A stretch of 64,000 nucleotides of DNA from Persicaria tinctoria (lineage: Eukaryota > Streptophyta > Magnoliopsida > Caryophyllales > Polygonaceae): contig JBANSL010000018.1 of NCBI GenBank assembly GCA_037127255.1, positions 17,519,175-17,583,174 on the forward strand, read 5' to 3'. The notes beneath the pieces are model-generated. The model did no database searches, had not been told where the DNA came from, and saw only the letters and a list, made by a program, of their open reading frames with translations. This document shows positions 1 to 10,107 of this stretch, in pieces. Positions within the stretch are counted from its first letter, which is position 1. Every line of letters begins with the position of its first letter. A program made the position numbers and the translations under genes.

Positions 1-560
1 CCGTGTCCGTGTCCATGTCCGTGCAACATAGGCTGACAATAAATCCACAGGCTCTTTGTAAAAGAATGAGCCACGTGTCCTCTTTGAGCAAAACTAAGAA
101 ATTAGCCTTTCTCCCACGTTCTCTCCTCAACCGCTTCAATCCCCGAGTAAAACTAAGAAGCCCTAATTTGCAGTCTTTCTCCCACGTTCTCTCTTCAACT
201 GCTTCTTCTTTTCTACTTTCATGTTCTCCCAATACAGTTCCACTCCCAATTTATTCAAAACCCTCGAATTCCCCCTCAATTTCCTTTGCCCTAGAATACG
301 ACGTTGTTGCAGTGGCTGACAAGGCAGACGCCTTCATACGAGACCTCTACGCACAGCTCGAGACCGTCAGGGCTCAGGCCGACGCTGCTTTCATTACCAC
401 CGAGCAGACATGCTCTAAACTTGAGCACAAACACCTTTCTCTCTCATCTGACTACTCCAACTTCGAGTCCCGCCACTCCTAACTCGAAAAGAGCCTCCAA
501 GAACGCCTCTCTGAACTCGCTCAAGTTCAATCCGAGAAGCACCAGCTTCATCTCCAATTG
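1..560 (+). pseudogene. NUA: NUA/TPR nuclear-pore anchor, first-exon relic
   Basis: From about 289 to 560 the plus strand encodes a peptide close to the N-terminus of the plant nuclear-pore anchor (Tpr/Mlp homologue, a coiled-coil nuclear basket protein): ADKADAFIRDLYAQLETVRA, then EQTCSKLEHKHLSLSSDYSN, then after a stop LEKSLQERLSELAQVQSEKH. The stop is TAA at 480-482, where the family usually has a Gln codon, so it looks like CAA to TAA. A donor-like gtgag follows at 561, matching the usual end of NUA exon 1, but no later NUA exon appears before the next gene. The upstream leader has an imperfect internal duplication (about 91-140 and 148-200). The Met-Pro-Leu start expected near 238 seems to be lost. 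I read this as a dead exon copy; the left edge of the window hides anything upstream. Confidence 0.75.
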
Positions 561-646
561 GTGAGTTTATTTATTTAGTATTTCAATGTTTGTTTAGTTT
601 TTTTTGGATTCGTAAGGTGAGTGTTTCCGCCATTGACTTTTTTTTT

Positions 647-692
647 AAATCCAGTGCTGATACCATTTCCAATTGGTATCAGCACTGGATTT
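647..692. repeat. Perfect 19-bp inverted repeat with 8-nt loop
   Basis: Arms 647-665 (aaatccagtgctgatacca) and 674-692 are exact reverse complements around the loop tttccaat. The repeat lies about 90 bp after the donor site of the NUA relic. It could be a short foldback remnant; origin unknown. Confidence 0.9.
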
Positions 693-1233
693 CAAATATG
701 GAAATGAATTTATTTATTTTTTTTAATATTTTGGCCTCTTAGGGTTCATACTTAAACATAGATCACCTCTTTTTAATTAAAGGTCTAAGACATTATAAAA
801 CACACACATAAAATATCAATTTTTTTTATTCTTTAGCTATATAGGGTTTCATTTCAACTTAAGGTTTCTTTATCAAATCGGTTTATAATTTTGACCAATT
901 TGAAAGGTGTGACATGATGTGTGTAATAGAGAAAGTATCTTATAGGATTCAAACTCAATCTTCTTAAACAAAAAACTATAAGGTTTCTTTTCTTTGCTTT
1001 CAATTAGGACGGATATTAGGAGAAGTGTGAAAACGGCTGATTTACCATTCTTTGTTAAATTTGAAGTATCGATATCCCAAGAAAAGAAAATTTCGAAGAA
1101 CATCATGACAAGAAGCATAAGCAATATGTTAGTATAAAATTGACGTGTCGAAAATTTTGTTTAATACGTCAAACTCGATCAAAAATATTATGAAAAAACC
1201 CGAACAAGGTTCGGGAAAAGAACTAGTTATTAT
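693..1233. other. Intergenic, no gene seen
   Basis: AT-rich sequence without a recognisable coding region, RNA gene or structured repeat. Short open frames are not supported by homology or splice context. Confidence 0.6.
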
Positions 1234-1790
1234 ATTATTTATTTAATTTGTCAACATTTTTTTAATAATGAATTATGTAAAATGTATGCATTTTAAAAAA
1301 ATACTCACTAGTTGATATTCCATTTTGTAAATTAGCGTTTGGTTGATAGATTATAGACTATACCTTGAAGTTGGTAAATAAAGAGCGGTCATCCGGGATT
1401 CGAAGATTATAGACTATACCATTGGTTTATACCGAAAGAAACGATTATTTTACAAAAATGACTCAATTCGAACTAAACTTGACTCAAACATAACTTGAAC
1501 TTGATTAGACCCAATAAAGTCTCGACTCGATATTGACACAAACCCACCTCGAAGGATTCGATTGCCGACTTTGGAAGTATCACAACAACAACAACATTTT
1601 CATAATATCCCGCTCTAAGCGGAGTCTAGGGTTGAGATGTTTCCGACTTTGGAAGTATGTGGTATTTTTTTTAGCCCCAAAAAAGTTAGGCTACTTTATT
1701 GAATTAACCCAAAGTAGCCCACATCCAGGTCCATACAGGAGGAGCCCAAAAGCGATTTATATGCCCTCTCCACAAACCCTAGAAACCCCC
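1234..1790 (+). repeat. Upstream flank of eEF1B-gamma-1, duplicated at 13549-14440
   Basis: This stretch, which includes the promoter, matches 13549-14440 at many points in the same order and orientation: the attatttatttaatt start, the actataccattggtttata block, the gattagacccaataaa block, the tttccgactttggaagta block, the ggctactttattgaatta block and the catccaggtccatac block. The downstream copy differs mainly by a MITE at 13680-13960. Here the MITE target appears as an uninterrupted TA at about 1410. Confidence 0.85.
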
Positions 1791-1826
1791 TTTCTCCGTA
1801 GCCATAGCCGCTGTTTCTCCAGAGAG
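1756..1826 (+). promoter_or_regulatory. eEF1B-gamma-1 TATA-like site, telo-box and first leader exon
   Basis: A TATA-like tttatat lies at 1756-1762. AAACCCTAG, the telo-box common in promoters of plant translation-machinery genes, lies at 1774-1782. A leader exon probably ends at 1826 before gtaag, with an acceptor at 1937-1938, giving a 112-bp leader intron. The transcription start is inferred, not seen. Confidence 0.55.
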
Positions 1827-1973
1827 GTAAGATTTCATTTTGCTTCCTCATTCTTGATTTTGTAATCCTATAAATCGTTTGATCTCATTCGGTTTCTCTT
1901 CGTCTCTTTCGTCTCTTTCCGATTGATTTCTTTTGCAGATCTATCTTCGTTGTAGAGTTTCTGCGGCGAAAAA

Positions 1974-4387
1974 ATGGCTCTGGTATGAAATTTCGGTGGA
2001 ACTCCGTGTCTTAGTGTAAATTACTATTGCATATATCTTCTTCTTGCTCTGTGGCTTTTCCTCTCGTGGTTTTCCCTTTGATTCAGGGAAGTTTGTTGAT
2101 TTTAAGAGATCTCACCAAAGGTGTTTTCGACTGGCTTTTATGTGTTATTGGGACAAGTTTGATTCCGTGATCGATGATAGTCTTGGGAGTTATGGAATCC
2201 GAATTTCATGTGTTTGAACTTTCTGGATATGAATTAGGATCCTTTACAGTAGAGTTTAGGCTGTTGCAGTGTTGTGTGACTCTGATTTGAATTGCCAGAT
2301 GTTTTTAATTGACCATGCTTTGTTTTGTGTTGTATTTCTGATCCGAGATACATTCCATCTAGATCTTGCAAGCTTCTGATTTTTAACAGATGAATGTTTC
2401 AATAAATAATTCAGATTTTGCACTCCGGAAGCAATAACAAAAACGCCTACAAGGCCCTCATCGCGGCAGAATACAATGGTGTTAAGCTTGAGTTGGCCAA
2501 GGATTTTAAAATGGGTGAATCTAACAAAACTCCAGAATTCCTTAAGATGAACCCTATCGGGAAGGTACCAATTTCATAATTGAATAACTTAGTGTTTTGT
2601 TGTTTGAATAACTTAGTGTTTTGTTGTTGGGTCTATATTTATGATTTCTCATCCTTGTTGTTTGTTTTAGGTTCCCGTACTCGAAACACCCGAAGGGCCC
2701 ATCTTTGAGAGCAATGCTATTGCTCGCTACGGTGAGTTCTCTTAATAAAAGACTAGCTTCTTAAGGATCATCAGATCTACATTACCGGCGTTTCAATATT
2801 ATTTGGCAGTATCAACCTTTAATTTTACATTACTGGTTTGGTGTTACAAAGTGCCTCGTATCTTACTGGTTTGTTACCCTTTTCACCTTGTATGTAGAGC
2901 ATACTAATGCATTTTTATTTTGTAGTTACTCGCTTGAAGGCCGACAATACTCTATATGGTTCATCACTGATTGATTATGTAAGCAACTTGGATATTTTAA
3001 CAATTCGATAACTTTGACTTTTTGTTTCTTTATTGATTCAATAGCTTTTATATCTTTTTTTTCTACAGGCTCACGTTGAGCAATGGATTGATTTTGCCTC
3101 GATGGAGATTGATGCTAATCTCGCTCGTTGGTTATATCCCCGTTTAGGCTACGGAACATACCTTGCCCCGGTTGGTGAAATTGTCTTTTTGATTTGTAAC
3201 ATGTTAATTCATTTATGTTAATTTGCATAATCATGTGTATATTAATTTGTATTCTATTTTCAGCATTAGGAAATTGGAATTTTCAATTTGGAGAGGCCTT
3301 GGAATCTAATCCTGTGAATATTAATTTGTATTATTTTTTCAGTCCGAGGAAATTGGAATTTTCAATTTGAAGAGGGCCTTGGAATCATTGAACAAGCATC
3401 TTGCTTCCAACACTTTCCTTGTTGGACATGCTGTTACCTTGGCTGACATTGTCATGACATGTAACTTGTACCATGGGTTTAACCATATCCTGACAAAGCC
3501 TTTCACCAAAGATTTCCCACATGTCGAGAGATACTTTTGGACCTTGGTTCACCAGCCAAATTTCAAGAAGGTTTTGGGTGAGGTGAAGCAAGCTGAATCT
3601 GTTCCGGCCATTGAGAAGAAGTCGGCTCAACCTGCCAAGGAGAAGCCTAAGGAGGAACCAAAGAAAGAAGTAGCAAAGCCTAAAGAGGAGTCTCCTGCAG
3701 AAGAGGAGGCTCCCAAGCCTAAAGCGAAAAACCCTCTTGATCTTCTTCCTCCTAGTCCGATGGTACTCGATGATTGGAAGAGACTCTACTCTAACACCAA
3801 ATCTAACTTCCGTGAAGTTGCTATTAAAGGTAAGTTGAACTTTATATCTATTGTCACAATTCTTGTGAATTTAGAGTTGATTAGCCGTTGAACGTTTGAT
3901 AAATGATTTTGGCAAAATCAAATTGTCCAAATTCTGGTTTTTTTATATATCTGGTATTATACGAGGCATGAAAATTTGGATCTAATTTCATTTTGTATGA
4001 TTTACAGGGTTTTGGGATATGTATGATCCCGAGGGATACTCTTTGTGGTTCTGTGACTACAAGTACAATGATGAGAACACTGTCTCATTTGTGACGTTGA
4101 ACAAGGTGGGTGGCTTCCTCCAAAGGATGGATTTGGCGCGCAAGTACGCATTCGGAAAGATGCTGATCATTGGCTCTGAACCCCCATTCAAGGTTAAGGG
4201 GTTGTGGCTCTTCCGTGGGCAAGAAATTCCCAAGTTTGTGATGGATGAGTGCTATGACATGGAGCTGTACGAGTGGACTAAGGTTGACATCAATGATGAG
4301 GCACAAAAGGAGCGTGCCAGCCAAATGATTGAAGATGCTGAACCATTTGAGGGAGAAGCTCTACTCGATGCCAAGTGCTTCAAGTAA
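1974..4387 (+). CDS. EF1B-gamma: Elongation factor 1B subunit gamma, copy 1 (413 aa)
   Basis: Structural subunit of the eEF1B guanine-nucleotide exchange complex, which recharges eEF1A with GTP in cytosolic translation. Seven coding exons with GT-AG borders: 1974-1982, 2415-2564, 2671-2731, 2926-2978, 3069-3170, 3343-3829, 4008-4387; together 1242 nt, 413 codons plus stop. Order: thioredoxin-fold GST-N half (ETPEGPIFESNAIARY about residues 57-72), GST-C half with LVGHAVTLADIV, a Lys/Pro/Glu-rich linker around residues 225-265, and the conserved EF1G C-terminal domain starting near DWKRLYSNTKSNFREVAIKG and ending at KCFK. Exon lengths match copy 2 at 16784-19418 in every exon except the sixth, which is 9 nt shorter. 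Nothing interrupts the frame, so the gene is probably functional. An adjacent partial duplication (3235-3313) holds a decoy acceptor. Confidence 0.95.
3235..3396 (+). repeat. 79-bp tandem duplication across intron 5/exon 6 of eEF1B-gamma-1
   Basis: Unit 1 (3235-3313) and unit 2 (from 3314) share the intron end, the acceptor and the start of exon 6, including aggaaattggaattttcaat. The first acceptor would lead into CAT TAG, an immediate stop, so the second is the usable one. Confidence 0.85.
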
Positions 4388-5300
4388 ATTTGCTACTTGA
4401 TCCCTCTGGTCCACCTAGTGGCTTTTTTTATTTCGTTGCTTGGCATAGTTATCTCTTACTTTCTGCCTCTTATGGAGCACTTTAGATTTTGTTGCTTGAA
4501 ACTTTGCAACTTGATTTTGGGGTTTTGAGACTTCAATTTTGTATCAGGATAAATTGAGGGTTATGAACAATGTTTTGATGCTAGCGGTTAATCTCTGGAT
4601 TATGAATTATGATACTGTGCTTTGAGCTAATGAATGTTATTATTTATTATGGAGTGTTTTTTTTGTTGAGTAAATCCGGATGATAAGGTAAGAGTCCATC
4701 TATGCCAAATCTAAAATCTTCTTTATCTACCATGAAGGGCCGGAGACACCTATTGAACTTGTGATGGTGAATTTATGCTTGGCAGGGAATAGAATTTCCA
4801 TATAAATTAGCTTAGGGATGTACCAAGGCATTTCAGTCAGTTCTCGATTGTATAATATTATTTTAAAAAAAAATAAACAATTTAAATTTTGAGACGAATG
4901 AAGTAAATAGGCATTGCAAACATTGACGTACTAGGACGGAATAATACCCCCAATCTCCAATAAACGTGAAGTTACAACTTGTGTCAAAAGCAAATGGTGG
5001 AATTATATTCATTACTTTTTCATTCAAATGTTGGTAGATTTTAATGATTTTCCACTCATCAAAGTGAGTAAACCAAAATACAGACTATAAACGAATTAAA
5101 GAATGCTCATTGTGGGTCGAATTCAGAAAGATGGGTTACTCGTCATAAACATGTTTCTTATTCACTTGCAAGTTCTATATTTTTTTAGCAAAACCGGACC
5201 ACGTATATTTTTTAGCAAAACTTCCCAATTTCATCTAATGTCGTCGAACTACTTATCTTTGGCTTGTATTTGGGCTTTTAGTATATAGTGGTAGAAAGAT
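4388..5300. other. 3' flank of eEF1B-gamma-1; 4915-5140 duplicated at about 14470-15915
   Basis: Holds the 3' untranslated region and poly(A) region of eEF1B-gamma-1, then AT-rich DNA. From about 4915 to 5140 the sequence (gttacaacttgtgtcaaaag, then gattttccactcatcaaag) recurs at 14470-14500 plus 15726-15915, interrupted there by a hAT-like insertion. No gene is evident. Confidence 0.75.
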
Positions 5301-5350
5301 ATTGAATTTATCAAATCGGATATCCGATTTTGAATATGATGAAGCTAGTG

Positions 5351-5680
5351 ATTTAATTTTACAATGCAATGCAAGAAATGAAGACAATAGCGAAACACTA
5401 CAAGGAGAACGTGCAAACCCTGGGAGAGATGTTCTCGTCGTTAGGGTGGGAGGTCCACGGAGGCCAAAATGCACCCTACGTCTGGGTTCATTTCCTAGGT
5501 AGGAACTCTTGGGATGTTTTTAACGAGATCTTGGAAGGCACCGACGTGTCGGTAGCTCCTGGCCTTGGGTTTGGTCCCAGGGGAAAGGAGTACATTCGAG
5601 TCAGTGCATTCGCTCACCGGGAATCTCTTCTTAAGGCTTGCGGGATCGCCTTCGTAACCATTTTAGAGTGTCAAGGACTC
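5351..5680 (+). pseudogene. ALD1/AGD2-type aminotransferase, C-terminal fragment
   Basis: The plus-strand frame from 5369 encodes the C-terminal part of an LL-diaminopimelate aminotransferase family protein (AGD2/ALD1, PLP-dependent fold I; ALD1 acts in pipecolate synthesis for immunity). Recognisable blocks are [40 protein letters not shown], then [20 protein letters not shown] and LLKAC. VFNEILE resembles ALD1 more than AGD2. Only about 100 residues are present. The PLP-lysine region and all upstream exons are absent, the normally Gly-rich GSGFGPGGE has become GLGFGPRGK, and the frame runs on into unrelated sequence to 5800. I call it a gene fragment left in the flank of eEF1B-gamma-1 next to the LINE. 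Confidence 0.75.
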
Positions 5681-5767
5681 TATGGGAAAGTCTATTTCCA
5701 GACGTCGGAAATTGATACGTGTAACCCAATTAAAATGGCGATATTTGTAATTTTGTATACCTCACGA

Positions 5768-5880
5768 TTTGTTTGGATAAGCATGTATTATAACTTATAA
5801 TACACAATATTGCATTAAAATATAAATGTAATATTGTGTGCATTATAAGTCATAATACATAACAATCCAACCAAACCCTA
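5768..5880. mobile_element. Foldback MITE, GTTTGG-type ends
   Basis: An imperfect inverted repeat: the left half has gtttggataagcatgtatta and ttataatacacaatatt; the right half has aatattgtgtgcattataag and cataatacataacaatcc, ending in caaccaaaccct. Ends and length (about 110 bp) fit a small MITE. The same right end (caaccaaaccctaccctta) recurs near 14449-14468. Confidence 0.65.
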
Positions 5881-5908
5881 CCCTTATAGTTTAAATTGGA
5901 TAAATGTT

Positions 5909-5924
5909 TTGTACTTTTTTTCTT
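5909..5924. repeat. LINE target-site duplication, left copy
   Basis: ttgtactttttttctt, identical to 13490-13505. It lies directly next to the poly(T) that is the element's poly(A) tail on the minus strand. Confidence 0.85.
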
Positions 5925-5983
5925 TCTTTCTTTCTTTTTTTTTTTTTTTTTTTATAAGGTAAAAATTCGGATTCGCCGAAGCG

Positions 5984-8900
5984 CTATCCGATCGCATCCT
6001 TTCGGATGACGTCGCAGAGACCTGGATCAGTGAGAATAAGTGGGTTTCTGGTAAGACGGGCCCGACGAGCAATATAGTCAGCCACCTGGTTACCATTGCG
6101 AACTATGTGAACAAAGTTCACTTCGCTGAACCCACGCAATAGGCAAGAAATTTCTGACATTATCATTTCAATTTCCCATGGGCATTTCGTCCCATGTTTG
6201 AGGTAATTTATAATTATCTGTGAGTCGCCTTCAATTATCAGTCTGTGTATGCCCAACTGAATCGCTTTTTTAATGCCTAAGTGTAGTGCTCGGGCTTCTG
6301 AACACAAAGCTGTCTGGACGCCAATTATCTCTGCTCTTGCAGATATTAAGTCACCTTCCCAATCACGAATGGCAAAGCCACCCGAACTGTTTCCTTTGAT
6401 CGGTGCTGAACCGTCGAAATTGAGTTTCAGAAACCCTGGAGGGGGTTTTCTCCATTTATGTTTTCCTTTTTTATGATTTGTTTTCTTTCTCTGATAATCC
6501 TTATTGTACCTGTTGGCTTTTCGTACAGAATTCTCACTCATGGCTTTGCTCCAGTTTGTCATATGTGTTTTTACCGTGTGGTTATAGCTTTCGATCGTTA
6601 TTTGTTGTTTTTCTCTAAATACCACCTGGTTTCTTGTTAACCAAGACACCCACCAGTACATGGCCATTTCTTGTTTTTGTTTCCCATTCAGATGCGCTGC
6701 AAGGGTATTCATAATAGGTTTAATATCTCGTGAGGTTTTTAATGTGTCTAATACGAGTTTTTGGATGTTTTTGTCAATTTTCTTAAAGAATGTGTTGTAT
6801 TTACATTCCAGAAAAATATGAGCCGCGTCTTCTTCATGATGGTTACATATCGGACAGTAAGCTGGGATGGCAACACCCCGTTTGGAAAGGAGTGCTGCCG
6901 TAGGCAGTCCTTGTTGAGCAGCTTTCCATAAAAAATTCTTCACTTTTGGCGGAACATCAATTTTCCAGATCCAATTACTGTCGTCAAGTTGTTGATGAGT
7001 ATTGTTAGTAATTAAATTGTATGCACTGGAAGTTGTAAACCACCCTTTTTTGCCTGGCCACCAGTACAGTCGGTCTTCCATTGGTATAGACGGCACATGA
7101 ATCCCTGTAATCTGTTCTATCATGCTGTGGGGGAGGACAGTACGTAGCTTTTGGGTGTTCCAGGTTCCATTTATCAAGTATTTATCTACCGTTTCATTCG
7201 GATCTATTTTGTCTGGATGGGTACAGTAGTGTAGTAGGGGAGGGAGATTATTCCATCTGTTTTCCCAAAACTTAATGGTTTTTCCATTTCCTAATGTCCA
7301 CATCAATCCTAACTTGAAAGTAGGGAGCATCTTGCGAAGTTGTGACCATTGCCAAGAGGCATTGCTTCTTTCCATATAATTCAATATGTGGTTTATTTTT
7401 AAGTATTTATACTGTATAATTCTAACCCAACTGTTGTTTGGTTCCGCCAAGATTTTCCATAATAGTTTTAGTTGTAAAGCTTCATTCATGTCATGTGTTT
7501 TTCGGATCCCCATTCCTCCTGCTGTCTTTGGTCTACATACGCGCTCCCAACTAATAAGTGGTTTGTGCTTTCTGTCTTTATTCCAGAAGAACGATCTATT
7601 GATTTGGTCCAGCTGAGTATGGATTTGTGATGGTAGCATAAAACTCTGCATCGCATAGAGAGGTTTGGATGATAAATTTGTGTTTATCAGTGTTGCTCTT
7701 CCTTGTTGTGACAGAGAATTTGCTCGCCATTTGGAAAGCTGATTGGTTGTTTTGGTTATAATTTCTTCAAAGGTTGTCTTGTTCACGCGGCCATTAATGA
7801 TTGGGCAACCCAAGTATTTATCTAATTTTGTCTCTTTTGATATGCCTAGACATCCTTCGATGTCCCGAATACGGGGCCTCGGGATGCCGCTTGTTACTTG
7901 AAAAGCTGATTTATGGTAGTTGATTTTCTGTCCTGATATTTGACAGTATTCGTCAATGATCCTTTTAACATGAGCACATGAAGTTAGATTTCCTTTTGAA
8001 AAAATGATTATGTCGTCTGCAAATGCCAGGAACGGGATTTTAGGGCCGTTTCGTCCAAAAGTAAAACCGACACCAGTACCCAATTGGCTTGCCTCAAAAG
8101 CTAGTTTTCTAGCCAATATTTCTGACCCTAATAAAAATAAAAAGGGTGATAAGGGATCTCCTTGCCGCAACCCTCGAGAAGGTCTAAATACCTCTGTTGG
8201 GCCATTGTTGATTAGGACTGAGAAGGATACCGTGGTGACACATTCCATTACCAGCTCTGTGAATTTTTGATGAAAACCAAATTGCTTAAGGACTTGTTCT
8301 GTAAAATTCCAATCTACTCTGTCATACGCTTTCTCCATATCAAGTTTTATTGCTACCCATCCATCAACGCCTTTCCTGTTTTTAAAAGAGTGAAAGATCT
8401 CATGGGCAATTAGCACATTGTCCTGAATAGCTCTGTCAGATACAAATGCTCCTTGAAGTGGGTGAATTAGTTTACTCATTACCTTCTTTAACCTATCAGT
8501 TAATATTTCTGAGATAATCTTATAGATCGTGGAGCATAGACTAATAGGACGGTAATCTGTAGTTTTTGTTGGGTTATCACATTTAGGTAGTAATGAGATA
8601 AATGTGTGGTTGATTTGTCTTAAGATTTTTCCCGTATGGAAAAAAGCTTTGACGGCCTGAGTGATATCAGGGCCAACTATCTCCCAATAAGTTTTGTAGA
8701 ATTCGGCCGTCACGCCGTCGGGACCCGGGGATTTGTTATATCCTAGATTAAACACCGCATCCCTTATGTCACCATTAGAAGGGTGGGAGACAAGCATTCG
8801 ATTATCCTCGTCTGTTACTAACCTTGGTAGTAGCTGAATGTATTCTCGAAGCATAATTTGGTTAATCGGTGTTTTCGCAAAACGTTTTTCAAAATCCTTT

Positions 8901-10107
8901 TTTATTTCCTCCTTTACGTTCTCATCCCCTATTATCACGGTTCCTTCTGAAGATGTGATACATCTGATAAATTTTCTATTCCTCCTGCCGGATGCTACCC
9001 TGTGAAAATAGGCTGTATTTGTGTCGGCTAGACTCAGATGCTTGGATTTTGCTCGTTGACTCCAATATTCCTTCTGGAATGTCAATAGTTTTTCCTTCTT
9101 TTGAATGAGATTATTTTCTTTGGAGATATTTTCCAGGCTTTGCCTGGTATTTACGTTTGCTTGTATTTTAGTCAATTCTTTTTCAACATCTGCTAATTGT
9201 CTGAAAATATTTCCAAACGTGCTCTTATTCCAAATTTTACTTTTCTGTTTCAAGATTTTTGTTTTATGCATTATTCTAAACATCGTTGATCCAGGACAAT
9301 TTGCTCTCCATGATTGCTTAACTATGTTTTTAAAATCGGGTCTATGGAACCAAATGTTTTCCATCTTAAACGGAGGTGGTTTAAACGTGGTTTTGTCCCT
9401 TAGCTGAACAAAAATTGGACAATGGTCAGATGTCGAGAATGCCCCATTAGTAGTGCTTAAGTTTGGAAAAACATCGAGGAATTGTTGATGAACCAATACT
9501 CTGTCAAGTTTTTCTAGGATATTATCCTCTCCAAATTTCTTCTTCCTCCATGTAAATTTATTTCCGGACCATGGAATTTCTATTAGTGAGCATGTGTCCT
9601 TAAAGTGGTTTAGTCGGTTGAATCTGGTAAGTGACGGGATTTCACCCCCCTCCTTTTCGCAGCTTTGACTGATTTCATTTAGGTCTCCGATTACTAAACA
9701 CGGAAGGTCTTCTGCTGTTATTAGATCAGTGAGATTGGTCCAGAATTGGTTTTTATCTCTTTCTTGAGGGGGTCCATATACTGCAAAAATCATTCCTTTG
9801 AAGTTGTTCTCATGATTCGTATATTCTATCCCAATTACTCTGGGCAAGTGGATTTTTACCACTACTTGGTCGTTTGGGGTGAGGTGTTCATTCCATAACA
9901 CACCTAAACCCCCGGATCGCCCAACTCCAGGAGACCAGATAGCATTTGTGAATCCGCTACCTTTCCAAGTTGATTCCTCTGGTATAGCTTCAGTTTTAGT
10001 TTCTGCTATGACTGGGAGGTTTAAATGATTGTTGATTCTCATTGCATTATATCTATCCAGAACGTTCTTTTTCCAATCCCTCGGACATTCCAAAAGCTAA
10101 TTATCAT
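5984..10107 (-). pseudogene. LINE ORF2: APE endonuclease, reverse transcriptase, RNase H (one frameshift)
   Basis: Polyprotein that nicks target DNA and copies the LINE RNA. The long frame runs from 10093 to the stop at 5984 (about 1369 codons). Visible: APE endonuclease with IGDLNEI and SDHCPIF (around residue 221); reverse transcriptase with GPDGVTAEFYKTYW, QGDPLSPFLF and the FADD catalytic box near residue 691; zinc-binding RT domain with CPICNHHEEDAAHIFLEC near 1080; RNase H with NFDGSAP near 1227, EGDSQ near 1289 and NQVAD. The expected start MIISFWNVRGIG lies at 10107 in a different frame. A 5-A run (plus-strand T at 10068-10072) is where one extra A would join it to KNVLDRYNAM. I therefore call a 1-nt frameshift and treat ORF2 as defective as read, although a programmed shift is conceivable. 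Confidence 0.88.

Noticed and set aside
1385..1400. gggattcgaa resembling a tRNA T-loop
   Set aside because: No acceptor stem, D-arm or anticodon arm could be placed around it.
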